Assembly (NCBI GenBank): GCA_016844485.1
Contig: JAENIZ010000003.1
Span: 1-19,142 of the forward strand
Origin: Gammaproteobacteria bacterium
Lineage (GTDB): Bacteria > Pseudomonadota > Gammaproteobacteria > Eutrophobiales > Eutrophobiaceae
DNA length: 19,142 bases
Direction: 5' to 3'
Shown: piece by piece, positions 6,586-15,851 of the stretch
Layout: every line of letters begins with the position of its first letter
Numbering within the stretch: the first letter of the stretch is position 1
Translations under genes and position numbers: made by a program
Notes under the pieces: model-generated
The model's input: the letters and a program-made list of their open reading frames with translations, nothing else
What the model was told of the DNA's origin: nothing
Database searches by the model: none

Positions 6586-8309
6586 TGCAAATAAAACAAT
6601 CTCCCGTCTACACCATCCGGCGATGGCTATTGCTAGGCCTGTATATGTTTGGAATGTCCGTGTTGATATGGCGGGCACTAGACTTGCAGATCCTGAACCA
6701 GGAATTTTTGCAGGAACATGGGGATGCGCGGGCGTTGCGTGTTGTGGATATTCCGGCGCATCGTGGAATGATTATAGATAGAAACGGTGAACCGCTGGCG
6801 ATTAGTACGCCTGTGAATTCCATCTGGGCAACTCCCCGAAAGGTGTTGATGTCTGAAATGGACCTGTCGCCACTGGCGGGCTATCTGGATTTGAGTGTGG
6901 ACGAGCTCAATATCTTATTAAAAGATCGTGTTGGCCGGGAATTTGTATATTTAAAGCGGCATATCGATCCCGTGCAGGCAGAAAAAGTAATGGACTTGAA
7001 TATCCCTGGTGTTTCATTACAGCAGGAATTCCGTCGCTATTATCCGCTAGGTGAGATAACTGCGCATATCATTGGTTTTACGAATATTGACGATATTGGA
7101 CAGGAAGGCCTCGAATTGGCTTATGACGAATGGTTAAGAGGTACACTTGGCAGCAAGAGGGTTTTAAAAGATCGGCTGGGACGTATTGTTGAAAATATTG
7201 AAAGTATAAAAACACCAAAACCGGGCAAAACACTCGAACTAAGTATTGACCGCAGAATTCAATACCTGGCATATCGTGAATTAAAATCGGCAGTGAATTT
7301 GCACCATGCGCGTGCCGGGTCACTGGTTATGCTTGATGCAAAAACCGGTGAAATCATGGCTATGGTTGGTCAACCGTCGTATAACCCCAATAATCGCACT
7401 GATTTAAGGAGTGAATATTTCCGTAATCGGGCTGTTACCGATGTTTTTGAACCCGGGTCAACATTAAAACCATTTACTATCGCCGCAGCGCTGGGATCCG
7501 GTAATTATTCTCCTGTTACCACAATAGATACTCGTCCTGGCTATATCAAAGTTGGCGATCATGTGATTCGTGATATTCATAATTATGGTGTTATCGATGT
7601 GGCAACGGTCATAAAAAAATCCAGTAATGTGGGTGCAACCAAGATCGCATTATCGCTTGAGCCAAGCAAATTATGGGACATATTTTCCAGCGTGGGTTTG
7701 GGTCAAACCACAGGAAGCGGTTTCCCGGGAGAAACAGCGGGCCATTTAAATGCCTATAACAATTGGTCTGAGGTAGAACTTGCGACTATCTCATTTGGTT
7801 ATGGGTTATCAGTTACCGCCTTGCAACTTGCGCAGGCGTATATGGTATTGGCAACGGGTGGCACGATGTTGCCACTGTCTTTCCACAAGATAACGGAGCC
7901 GGTTGCTGGCAGGCGTGTAATATCCATGGAAATAGCAGGACAAATTCGCGCCATGCTGGAAGCGGTTGTGCAAAAGGAAGGAACCGGGCAACAGGCTGCC
8001 GTGACCGGATATCGGGTAGCCGGAAAAACCGGCACAGTGCATAAATCAGTGGCTGGTGGTTATTCAGAAGACCGTTATTTGTCTTTATTTGCCGGTATGG
8101 CCCCGGCTGCAGATCCCCGGTTGGTAATGGTCGTAGTGATCGATGAGCCGCAAGGCGATCAATATTATGGTGGCCAGGTGGCCGCTCCAGTATTTTCCAG
8201 GGTCATGAGTGGGGCATTACGATTACTTGACGTGCCCCCTGATGACCTGCCAGCACTCACAGGCACTATTGTCGCGGGCAAAGAAATACCTGTGGAGATA
8301 TTAGAATAA
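6582..8309 (+). CDS. ftsI: Septal peptidoglycan transpeptidase FtsI (PBP3)
   Basis: The 575-residue class B penicillin-binding protein carries one N-terminal membrane anchor (about residues 15-32), a pedestal domain beginning near DRNGEPLAIS, and a C-terminal transpeptidase domain with all three catalytic motifs in order: Ser293-Thr-Leu-Lys296, Ser347-Ser-Asn349 and Lys482-Thr-Gly484. It crosslinks septal peptidoglycan in the periplasm with FtsW as its glycosyltransferase partner and is the target of beta-lactams such as aztreonam. The start ATG overlaps the ftsL stop by four bases, and its TAA shares one base with the murE start. Length and motif spacing are normal. Confidence 0.97.
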   Translation: MMQIKQSPVYTIRRWLLLGLYMFGMSVLIWRALDLQILNQEFLQEHGDARALRVVDIPAHRGMIIDRNGEPLAISTPVNSIWATPRKVLMSEMDLSPLAGYLDLSVDELNILLKDRVGREFVYLKRHIDPVQAEKVMDLNIPGVSLQQEFRRYYPLGEITAHIIGFTNIDDIGQEGLELAYDEWLRGTLGSKRVLKDRLGRIVENIESIKTPKPGKTLELSIDRRIQYLAYRELKSAVNLHHARAGSLVMLDAKTGEIMAMVGQPSYNPNNRTDLRSEYFRNRAVTDVFEPGSTLKPFTIAAALGSGNYSPVTTIDTRPGYIKVGDHVIRDIHNYGVIDVATVIKKSSNVGATKIALSLEPSKLWDIFSSVGLGQTTGSGFPGETAGHLNAYNNWSEVELATISFGYGLSVTALQLAQAYMVLATGGTMLPLSFHKITEPVAGRRVISMEIAGQIRAMLEAVVQKEGTGQQAAVTGYRVAGKTGTVHKSVAGGYSEDRYLSLFAGMAPAADPRLVMVVVIDEPQGDQYYGGQVAAPVFSRVMSGALRLLDVPPDDLPALTGTIVAGKEIPVEILE

Positions 8310-9826
8310 TGATGGCAGTAAAGTCGATAACAGATGGCTATCCTTTAAGTGTCCTGTTGCAGGGGTTCATCAGTGTAACATCTGATGTTGATGTCGATGT
8401 TACGGGTATCGCAATAGATAGTCGCAAAGTCATGCCTGGTGATTTATTTATTGCATGCCAGGCGGGTCAACGAAGTGCTATCCCCTATATCAACGCGGCT
8501 GTTAAGGCAGGTGCAAGCGCAGTTGTGGCGGAAACTGGATATTTGCCTGAGCCATTCATATGTTCAGTCCCGTTATTAGGTATTAGCGATTTATATACTA
8601 AAACAGGGATTATTGCAGATCGTTTTTATGGGCACCCCTCTGCAGATATGACTGTAATTGGTGTGACCGGTACGAATGGCAAAACCACAGTGAGTTATAT
8701 CCTCGCGCAATCACTTTCTGATTCTGACAAAAATATGTGCGGGTTAATCGGCACATTGGGATATGGGCGAATAGATAATTTGTTACCAGGCCTGAATACA
8801 ACCCCTGATCCTATTACTCTGCATCATCTGCTTGCTGATATGCGCGATCAAAATATTGGACGGGTTGTAATGGAGGTCTCATCACATGGGCTTGATCAAT
8901 ATCGTATTGCAGGTGTCGATTTTAACATCGCGATATTCACCAACCTGAGCCGGGATCATCTCGATTACCATGGCAGCATGGGAAGTTATGCAGATGCGAA
9001 GCGTCGTTTTTTTACCAATCATCAAATTAACAGAGCAGTGATCAATATCGATGATGCTTTTGGCAGCTCACTTGTTAAGGAACTGGATGAAAATGTACAA
9101 GTGATTGCATACACACTGAATACTGATTCAAATTTAAGGTTGAAAAAGAATATATCCCTTGTTTCCGGAAAGATAATGTCCGGACGTTCCGAAAATCTGT
9201 CATTGGAAGTACATACCCCGTGGGGTGAAGGATGTTTAACAGCTCATTTGTTGGGGAAATTTAATGCCTATAACCTCTTGGCCGGCCTGTCAGCGTTATG
9301 TCTGCTCAACTATCCACTGGATAAGGCGTTACTCCGGTTATCTCAGTGCAAGAATATTCCTGGACGAATGGAAAGGTTCGGTGGCGATCAACATCCGCGG
9401 ATTGTAGTCGATTATGCACATACGCCCGATGCGTTAGAACAGGTATTACTGACCCTCAAGACGCTTTGTCAAGGCAGCTTATATTGTGTGTTTGGTTGTG
9501 GAGGAGAACGCGACAAAGGGAAAAGATCTCAAATGGGTGCAGTGGCGGAACGGTATGCAGATATTATTGTGATAACCAGTGATAACCCCCGCCATGAGGA
9601 TCCGGATGCAATAATTCAGAATATTCTGAGCGGTATACAAAAACGTAATAAGATAAGGATAGAAGCTGATCGTGAAATTGCAATAACATCTACCATCAAG
9701 GCCGCAACTAAAAATGACATTATATTGATTGCTGGCAAAGGGCACGAAAATTATCAGGATATTGGTGGCAAGCGCTTCCCATTCAGTGACCAGCAGGTCG
9801 TACGTCGTGTGCTGGAGTCTAATTGA
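8309..9826 (+). CDS. murE: UDP-MurNAc-tripeptide synthetase MurE (meso-DAP-adding)
   Basis: The 505-residue Mur ligase shows the ATP-binding loop GVTGTNGKTT at about residues 117-126, the central-domain TTPDP, VMEVSSHGLDQYR and FTNLSRDHLDYHG, and the C-terminal VVDYAHTPDAL and FGCGGERDKGKR. DNPR at about residue 425 (SDNPRHEDP) marks enzymes that add meso-diaminopimelate rather than lysine to UDP-MurNAc-L-Ala-D-Glu. The start is ATG at 8309, overlapping the ftsI TAA by one base; a second in-frame ATG follows directly. It ends in ATGA overlap with murF. No deletions seen, unlike its neighbour. Confidence 0.97.
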   Translation: MMAVKSITDGYPLSVLLQGFISVTSDVDVDVTGIAIDSRKVMPGDLFIACQAGQRSAIPYINAAVKAGASAVVAETGYLPEPFICSVPLLGISDLYTKTGIIADRFYGHPSADMTVIGVTGTNGKTTVSYILAQSLSDSDKNMCGLIGTLGYGRIDNLLPGLNTTPDPITLHHLLADMRDQNIGRVVMEVSSHGLDQYRIAGVDFNIAIFTNLSRDHLDYHGSMGSYADAKRRFFTNHQINRAVINIDDAFGSSLVKELDENVQVIAYTLNTDSNLRLKKNISLVSGKIMSGRSENLSLEVHTPWGEGCLTAHLLGKFNAYNLLAGLSALCLLNYPLDKALLRLSQCKNIPGRMERFGGDQHPRIVVDYAHTPDALEQVLLTLKTLCQGSLYCVFGCGGERDKGKRSQMGAVAERYADIIVITSDNPRHEDPDAIIQNILSGIQKRNKIRIEADREIAITSTIKAATKNDIILIAGKGHENYQDIGGKRFPFSDQQVVRRVLESN

Positions 9827-11156
9827 TGATCAATATGAAGCTTTCAGAAGCCGCAAAATCATTACACTCGATATATTTTGGTCAGGATGTTGAATTTTCC
9901 GGTTGTAGTACTGACAGCCGTAAGGTGAATAAGGGAGAGTTATTTATTGCCCTTAAGGGCGATCGTTTTGATGGCCATGATTTTCTAAAGAGTGCAAAAC
10001 AACATGGTGCATGTGCTGCCATGGTGGAAAAGGCAGAAGAACAATATTTACCCACGCTTGTGGTTGAAGATACGCGCCATGCAATGGGCAAACTGGCTGA
10101 ATATTGGCGTGCAGGGTTTTCAATTCCATTGGTTGCGATTACCGGGAGCAATGGTAAGACAACAGTCAAGGAAATGCTGGTCAGCATATTGCGTCTGCAA
10201 GCACCAGTGTTGGCGACACGGGGGAATCTGAATAATGACATTGGTGTTCCGCTGACACTGTTTGGTCTGGGCAACGAGCATCGTTTTGCTGTAGTGGAAA
10301 TGGGCGCGAACCATCCGGGGGAAATTGCGTGGCTCAGCCGGATTGCACGACCCACCGTTGCATTAATTACGCAATGCGCACCGGCACATTTGGAAGGGTT
10401 TGGGAGTATTGAGGGTGTGGCACGTGCGAAGGCAGAAATCTATGAGAGTCTGGATCATAATGGTACTGCCATCATCAATGCGGATGATGCTTATGCTGAA
10501 TTATGGCGAAAGAAGATCAGGGGATTCAGGCAACTGAGTTTTGGCCTGGAACAGCCCGCGGATATCAGCGCGAAATCCATTTCACAATCTGTATCCGGGG
10601 CCAAGAGTGATTTTGTTTTAATAACCCCTTGCGGATCGATAGACATTTCATTACCGATGTTGGGCAAACACAACATTATTAATGCATTGGCGGCAGCGAC
10701 CTGCGCTACCGGTTTGAAAATTGACCTCACCCTGATAAAACAGTCAAGGGTCGCCTGGAAACAAAATCAGGTCTGAATAATTCGCGCATCATCGATGATA
10801 CCTATAACGCCAATCCTGTCTCGCTTGCTGCTGCGCTAAACGTGATTTCCGCTTTTCAGGGCAGGCGTTGGCTGGTATTGGGTGATATGGGTGACCTTGG
10901 TCCGGAGAGTGAAGTAATGCATACCAGGGCAGGCAAGGCAGCCAGAGAATCCGGTATTGAGAGATTGTACGCAACTGGCCCGTTAAGTCGTGCCGCAGTG
11001 GAATCGTTTGGTAATTACGCAATGCATTTTACAGATATAAATCAACTTATTGAAAATCTTCAAAATGATATTGCATCTGATGTCACGGTATTGGTTAAAG
11101 GATCACGTGCAATGCAAATGGAACGCGTTGTTAACAGTCTGGAGGCCAAAAGCTAA
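9823..11156 (+). pseudogene. murF: UDP-MurNAc-tripeptide:D-Ala-D-Ala ligase MurF, broken by frameshift and short deletion
   Basis: MurF adds D-Ala-D-Ala to UDP-MurNAc-tripeptide. The first part (9823-10776) contains the N-terminal domain (STDSRKVNKGELFIALKG), the ATP loop ITGSNGKTT at about residue 106, and the central domain with VVEMGANHPGEI. It then hits a TGA at 10774. The C-terminal ligase domain continues in another frame: from codon 10743, VKGRLETKSGLNNSR leads into IIDDTYNANPVSLAAAL, LVLGDMGDLG, VLVKGSR, and a stop at 11154-11156. Between IKQ in the first frame and VKGR in the second, about 7 family residues are missing, so the simplest description is a deletion of about 19 or 22 bases near 10740. 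Neither part alone is a functional ligase. The original stop overlaps the mraY ATG (TAATG). Confidence 0.9.
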
Positions 11157-12238
11157 TGCTGATCTGGGTGACAGAATACTTGACCCAATATCACAGCGGT
11201 TTCAACGTTTTTCAATATCAAACTCTCCGCGTGATCCTGGGTGTATTAACGTCTTTGTTTATTTCCTTGTGTGTAGGCCCATTTTTGATAAAGCGCCTGG
11301 GTGAATCTCAAATCGGACAAAGTGTAAGGAGTGACGGTCCTATAACACACCTGGAAAAAGCGGGGACACCCACGATGGGTGGTTTGTTGATTCTTGTCTC
11401 CATTGCTGTGAGTACATTGTGCTGGGGAGATATGACGAGCAGATTTATCTGGGTCGTTCTATTGGTCACATTATTTTTCGGTGCAGTAGGCTGGATTGAT
11501 GACTACAAGAAAGTTGTGAACAAGAATCCGAATGGCCTGGCTGCCCGCTATAAGTATCTGTTTCAATCTGTTATAGGGCTATCGGCAGCAATATTTCTTT
11601 ATATGACTGCCAGCGTGCCCGCAGAAACACAATTGATCATACCGTTCATTAAATCTGTCAATTTTGATCTTGGCTGGTTCTATGTCGTACTTACCTATTT
11701 TGTGATTGTCGGATCAAGTAATGCAGTAAACCTGACTGATGGACTGGATGGTTTGGCCATTTTACCCACGGTGATGGTGGCTGCCGCATTGGCTATCTTT
11801 GCCTATGTAACAGGCAATATCCGATTTTCCGGTTATCTCGGCATTCCCTATGTCCCCGGTGTAGGCGAAGTCGCAGTGTTTTGTGGCGCAATAGCCGGTG
11901 CTGGTCTGGGATTTCTCTGGTTTAACACATACCCCGCTCAGGTCTTCATGGGTGATATCGGAGCCCTGGCGTTAGGTGCGGCATTGGGTGTTGTCGCTGT
12001 TCTTGTCCGGCAGGAACTCGTCTTGTTTATCATGGGCGGCGTATTCGTAGTCGAAACTGTTTCTGTAATCTTGCAGGTGGGTTCCTACAAATTGACCGGC
12101 CGGCGCATATTCCATATGGCGCCGTTGCATCACCATTATGAATTGAAAGGATGGCCGGAACCCAGAGTGATTGTTCGTTTCTGGATTATCACAGTGATAC
12201 TGGTATTGATTGGCCTGGCCAGTCTTAAGATACGTTGA
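11156..12238 (+). CDS. mraY: Phospho-MurNAc-pentapeptide transferase MraY
   Basis: The 360-residue polytopic membrane enzyme, exactly the E. coli length, makes lipid I by transferring phospho-MurNAc-pentapeptide to undecaprenyl phosphate on the inner membrane. Signatures include KAGTPTMGGLLI, the catalytic aspartates in GWIDDYKK (about 104-111), NLTDGLDGLA and FMGDIGALALG, and the cytoplasmic HHHYELKGWPE near the C-terminus. About ten hydrophobic segments are visible. FMGDIGALALG has Ala where Ser (GDVGSLALG) is common, a minor variation. The start ATG shares one base with the end of the murF frame; because murF now stops early at 10776, this coupling is probably lost. Confidence 0.97.
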   Translation: MLIWVTEYLTQYHSGFNVFQYQTLRVILGVLTSLFISLCVGPFLIKRLGESQIGQSVRSDGPITHLEKAGTPTMGGLLILVSIAVSTLCWGDMTSRFIWVVLLVTLFFGAVGWIDDYKKVVNKNPNGLAARYKYLFQSVIGLSAAIFLYMTASVPAETQLIIPFIKSVNFDLGWFYVVLTYFVIVGSSNAVNLTDGLDGLAILPTVMVAAALAIFAYVTGNIRFSGYLGIPYVPGVGEVAVFCGAIAGAGLGFLWFNTYPAQVFMGDIGALALGAALGVVAVLVRQELVLFIMGGVFVVETVSVILQVGSYKLTGRRIFHMAPLHHHYELKGWPEPRVIVRFWIITVILVLIGLASLKIR

Positions 12239-12279
12239 GGGAACAGACATTGAGCTGTGTCGCGGAACAAACAGTTGAG

Positions 12280-13626
12280 ATGACAAATACAGATAAACAA
12301 TTTGATACGGTAATCGTCGGATTGGGAAAAACAGGTTTTTCCTGTGCCTGTTATCTTGCCGATCAAAATGTTGAATTTGCTGTAACAGACAGTCGTAATG
12401 ATCCGCCGATGCTTGCAGTCATACGTGAGCAGTATCCGCAAATACCGTTGTATCTCGGTAATTTTGATACTGAGCTTCTGTGTAACGCCAATCAATTGTT
12501 AATAAGCCCGGGAGTGTCTTTGCGAGAACCTGCGGTCGCAAACGCAATAGCATCCGGGGTCAGTGTCTATGGCGATATCGAATTATTCAGCCAGAACATA
12601 ACTGCACCCGTCGTAGCCATCACTGGTTCAAATGGCAAGAGTACCGTAACAACTCTGATAGCCGAAATGGCGCGCGCAGCGGGATTAAAAGTGGGACTGG
12701 GTGGCAATCTCGGTTGCCCTGCGCTTGATCTGCTGCGTGAAGGCAAGGTCGATGTCTACATTTTAGAACTTTCCAGTTTTCAGCTGGAAACCGTATCGTC
12801 GTTGAATGCGTTAGCCTCAGTGGTACTGAATGTGACAGAGGATCATATGGATCGTTATGCAGGTTTGGAAGATTACACCATAGCCAAGGCCCATATTTAC
12901 GATGGTGATGGCACGATGGTCATCAATCTTGATGATCCCTATGTAGTAAAGATGAGACGGGAGGAACGCAAGGTTCTTGGTTTTACACTCGCTGATCCGC
13001 CTGAGAGTGTTTATGGCGTTCGTTGTTACGACAATATCAGATGGTTAGTTAGAGGCAGTAAAAAAATAATGCCGGTTGACATGATTCGCATAGCAGGTGA
13101 ACACAATGTTGCCAATTCACTTGCAGCACTGGCATTAGGAGATGCGCTTAAATTACCTGAAGAGGCCATGTTGAAAATATTACAGACGTTTGCGGGATTA
13201 CCACACCGCTGCCAGTGGGTTGCTGAGGTAAATGGAGTTCGCTGGTATAACGACTCCAAGGGAACCAATGTTGGTGCAGCCTCAGCTGCGATCAGAGGTT
13301 TGGCAGATAATAAAAATGTGATCCTGATTGCAGGTGGCGATGGTAAAGGAGCGGATTTTAATAAACTGGCTGAAGTTGCGTCTGATCATATACGTGCAGC
13401 AGTGGTAATAGGACGTGATGGTCCGCTTCTCAAACAGGCTCTGCAGGGGATTGTTTCTGTATATGATGCCAGCGATATGAAAGCAGCGGTTAATACCGCC
13501 GCCAAACTTGCAGTCACTGGCGACGTAGTGTTGCTTTCACCTGCATGCGCAAGCTTTGACATGTTTAAGGATTACCAGGCACGTGGTCATGCATTTATAA
13601 AGGCAGTCGAGACGTTGGTGAGTTGA
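12280..13626 (+). CDS. murD: UDP-MurNAc-L-Ala:D-Glu ligase MurD
   Basis: From ATG 12280 the protein is 448 residues, the family norm. It shows the Rossmann-like N-terminal domain (VIVGLGKTGFSCA), ISPGVSLREP, the ATP loop VVAITGSNGKSTV at about residues 112-124, ELSSFQLE, NVTEDHMDRY, GEHNVANSLAA, and the C-terminal NDSKGTNVGAASAA, IAGGDGKGADF and LLSPACASFDMF. It adds D-glutamate to UDP-MurNAc-L-Ala in the cytoplasm. The frame is open upstream with TTG codons at 12235 and 12250. TTG 12250 has GAGGGA eight bases upstream, a better ribosome-binding site than the ATG has, so a 10-residue longer product is possible. No deletion seen. Confidence 0.95.
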   Translation: MTNTDKQFDTVIVGLGKTGFSCACYLADQNVEFAVTDSRNDPPMLAVIREQYPQIPLYLGNFDTELLCNANQLLISPGVSLREPAVANAIASGVSVYGDIELFSQNITAPVVAITGSNGKSTVTTLIAEMARAAGLKVGLGGNLGCPALDLLREGKVDVYILELSSFQLETVSSLNALASVVLNVTEDHMDRYAGLEDYTIAKAHIYDGDGTMVINLDDPYVVKMRREERKVLGFTLADPPESVYGVRCYDNIRWLVRGSKKIMPVDMIRIAGEHNVANSLAALALGDALKLPEEAMLKILQTFAGLPHRCQWVAEVNGVRWYNDSKGTNVGAASAAIRGLADNKNVILIAGGDGKGADFNKLAEVASDHIRAAVVIGRDGPLLKQALQGIVSVYDASDMKAAVNTAAKLAVTGDVVLLSPACASFDMFKDYQARGHAFIKAVETLVS

Positions 13627-13629
13627 TAG

Positions 13630-14832
13630 ATGAGATATAGACAGCAACAAGCGGTGCTAAAAAGCAGTTCGATTGCGAACCGGGGCATATTCTCCGAGTA
13701 TGATATATGGTTGATAACGGTTTCATTAATTTTGGTTTGTCTCGGCTTGGTGATGGTTGCATCATCGTCAGTTACAGTTGCCGATCGTCAATTTCATGAT
13801 CCGCTTTATTATTTCTGGCGTCAGTCTGTTTCAATCTGCATTGGACTGGGGCTCGCCTTTATAATTGTCCGGATCCCATTAATTTTCTGGCAGCGATTAA
13901 GCGTGCCACTCCTGATCGCTGGTTTGTTACTTCTGGTTTTGGTCCTGATCCCTGATATAGGCCATGAAGTTAACGGAAGCATGCGCTGGATCCGCAGTGG
14001 CCCATTTGCATTACAGGCATCCGAGCCAGTCAAATTCTGTGTGATTGCATATCTTGCGGGTTATCTGGTAAGGCGTGGGGAGAAAGTGAAGAAGACTTTT
14101 GCCGGATTCATCTTCCCAATCATCGTATTGACCGCGATCTCTGGTTTATTGTTGCTTGAACCGGATTACGGGGCCTGTGTGGTGATGTTCGCAACGGCAC
14201 TGGGCATGATATTTATGGGCGGTGTACCACTCAGCCGGTTTTTTGCATGGGTTCTGACTGCAGCTGCGGTTTTGATGTCGCTTGCCGTGTTATCTCCCTA
14301 TCGCATGCAACGACTGATAAGTTTTGTTGATCCTTGGCAGGATCCTTATAACAGCGGGTTCCAGTTGACCCAGGCCCTGATCGCTTTTGGACGAGGTGAC
14401 TGGTTTGGAGTTGGCCTGGGCAGCAGTATTCAAAAGTTATTTTATTTGCCGGAGGCACATACCGATTTTATGTTTGCAGTACTGGCGGAGGAATTGGGCC
14501 TGGCTGGCAGTATGTTCGTCATACTCTTATTTTGTTTTCTGGTCTGGCGGGCATTTGTTATCGGTCAGGTTGCGGAATTGACCGGCAAACGGTTTGCTGC
14601 CTATTTCGCTTATGGTATTGGCTTGATCATTGGTATACAGGCCTTTATCAATATCGGGGTCAACATGGGAGTGTTGCCTACGAAGGGTTTGACTTTACCC
14701 CTGATGAGCTATGGTGGAAACAGCATTATTGTGACCTGTGTTTTAATAGCCGTATTACTGCGCGTTGAATTTGAAAATAAACAGTGCGGACGTGTCATCG
14801 TGCCGGACAAGGAAAGTATTTATGCCGCATAG
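13630..14832 (+). CDS. ftsW: Septal peptidoglycan glycosyltransferase FtsW
   Basis: The 400-residue SEDS-family membrane protein has about ten hydrophobic segments after a polar N-terminal tail. Diagnostic stretches are GLVMVASSSV, NGSMRWIRSGPFALQASEPVK read in two pieces, LLLLEPDYGACVV, the extracellular-loop FYLPEAHTDFMFAVLAEELG carrying the putative catalytic Asp, and the C-terminal LPTKGLTLPLMSYGG. FtsW polymerises lipid II into glycan strands at the septum together with FtsI. The ATG lies three bases after the murD stop. Its last 11 bases overlap the start of murG. Nothing unusual. Confidence 0.97.
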   Translation: MRYRQQQAVLKSSSIANRGIFSEYDIWLITVSLILVCLGLVMVASSSVTVADRQFHDPLYYFWRQSVSICIGLGLAFIIVRIPLIFWQRLSVPLLIAGLLLLVLVLIPDIGHEVNGSMRWIRSGPFALQASEPVKFCVIAYLAGYLVRRGEKVKKTFAGFIFPIIVLTAISGLLLLEPDYGACVVMFATALGMIFMGGVPLSRFFAWVLTAAAVLMSLAVLSPYRMQRLISFVDPWQDPYNSGFQLTQALIAFGRGDWFGVGLGSSIQKLFYLPEAHTDFMFAVLAEELGLAGSMFVILLFCFLVWRAFVIGQVAELTGKRFAAYFAYGIGLIIGIQAFINIGVNMGVLPTKGLTLPLMSYGGNSIIVTCVLIAVLLRVEFENKQCGRVIVPDKESIYAA

Positions 14833-15851
14833 ACCCATATTAATCATGGCAGGAGGCACCGGCGGTCATGTCTATCCGGCATTGGCGGTAGCGGATTATC
14901 TGCAACGACGTGGTATCCCGCTGCTATGGTTAGGCACAAATCAGGGATTGGAAGCACAGCTTGTTCCGGCAAAGGGTTTTCCATTATTGACGATCAATAT
15001 CAGTGGTCTGCGTGGCAAAGGTCTGATGAAGTGGATGCAGGCCCCGGTTATTCTCTGCATCGCCCTGGTACAGGCGTTGATGATATTGATACAACGTAAA
15101 CCTGCAGCAGTTTTAGGCATGGGAGGATTTGTCAGCGGACCAGGCGGTGTAGCTGCATGGTTGATGCGGATACCATTATGTATTCATGAACAGAATGCAA
15201 TCGCAGGTTTGACGAATCGTTTGCTTGCGCCCCTGGCCCATACTGTCATGGAGGCATTTCCAGAAACTTTTCCCAAAAGAATCAGGGCCCGGGATACTGG
15301 CAACCCGGTACGCACAGAGCTACTTGACGTAAATGCGCCGGATAAACGCATAAAGATTGATAGTGCGGGGGTTATGAAAGTGCTGGTGCTTGGTGGAAGC
15401 CAGGGCGCAAGGGCGTTAAATGAAATCGTTCCACATACGGTAGCCAGTCTTCCACATGATATCCAGCTGGAAATCAGACATCAAACTGGCAAAAATCTTT
15501 ATACGGAAACGGAAGTTCTTTATAAGACACTTAATTGTAAGGCATGCCTTGAGCCCTACATTGATGATATGTCACAAGCCTATGCATGGGCTGATATCGT
15601 CATTTGCCGGGCCGGCGCACTTACGATCGCAGAACTTTCCGCAGTGGGTGTTGCATCTATCCTCATCCCATTTCCATTTGCCGTTGATGACCATCAGACT
15701 GTTTACCAGGGAGAAACTGGGGCAATTGTTGAGTGAACTCTATCATTCCCGTGGCCGTCTCCTCACGATGGCGCAAGAAGCAAGGGCATTGGCAAAACCC
15801 AAGGCCACTGAACAGGTAGCCGAATTATGTCTGGGAGTGGCTTATGCCTGA
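14822..15851 (+). pseudogene. murG: Lipid II synthase MurG, broken by frameshift and internal deletion
   Basis: MurG transfers GlcNAc from UDP-GlcNAc to lipid I. ATG 14822, with GGAA upstream, is the true start and overlaps ftsW by 11 bases. The first frame shows the N-terminal loop AGGTGGHVYPALAVAD, GMGGFVSGPGG, HEQNAIAGLTNR, LGGSQGARALNE, CRAGALTIAEL and VDDHQT, then runs into a TGA at 15734. From 15705 a second frame carries the missing C-terminus: TREKLGQLLSEL, LLTMAQEARALAKP, ATEQVAELC, ending at TGA 15849. Compared with E. coli MurG as I remember it, about 18 residues between HQT and this tail are absent, including the segment near NA..L..AGAA. The frame change requires a loss of 3n+2 bases, for example 53 or 56. 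The natural stop overlaps murC by eight bases. Confidence 0.9.

Noticed and set aside
10740..10780. Programmed ribosomal frameshift in murF (likewise murG near 15703)
   Set aside because: No clear slippery sequence followed by a stimulatory structure, and shifting frame would still leave conserved residues missing, so deletion explains the data better.
10842..11156. Separate small gene starting at GTG 10842
   Set aside because: Its product is the C-terminal domain of MurF, and the frame is open and conserved well upstream of that GTG (VKGRLETK, DDTYNANP). It is the displaced end of murF, not an independent gene.
15456..15851. Separate 131-residue gene overlapping the end of murG
   Set aside because: Only the part after about 15705 matches MurG; the part before it is the out-of-frame shadow of murG.
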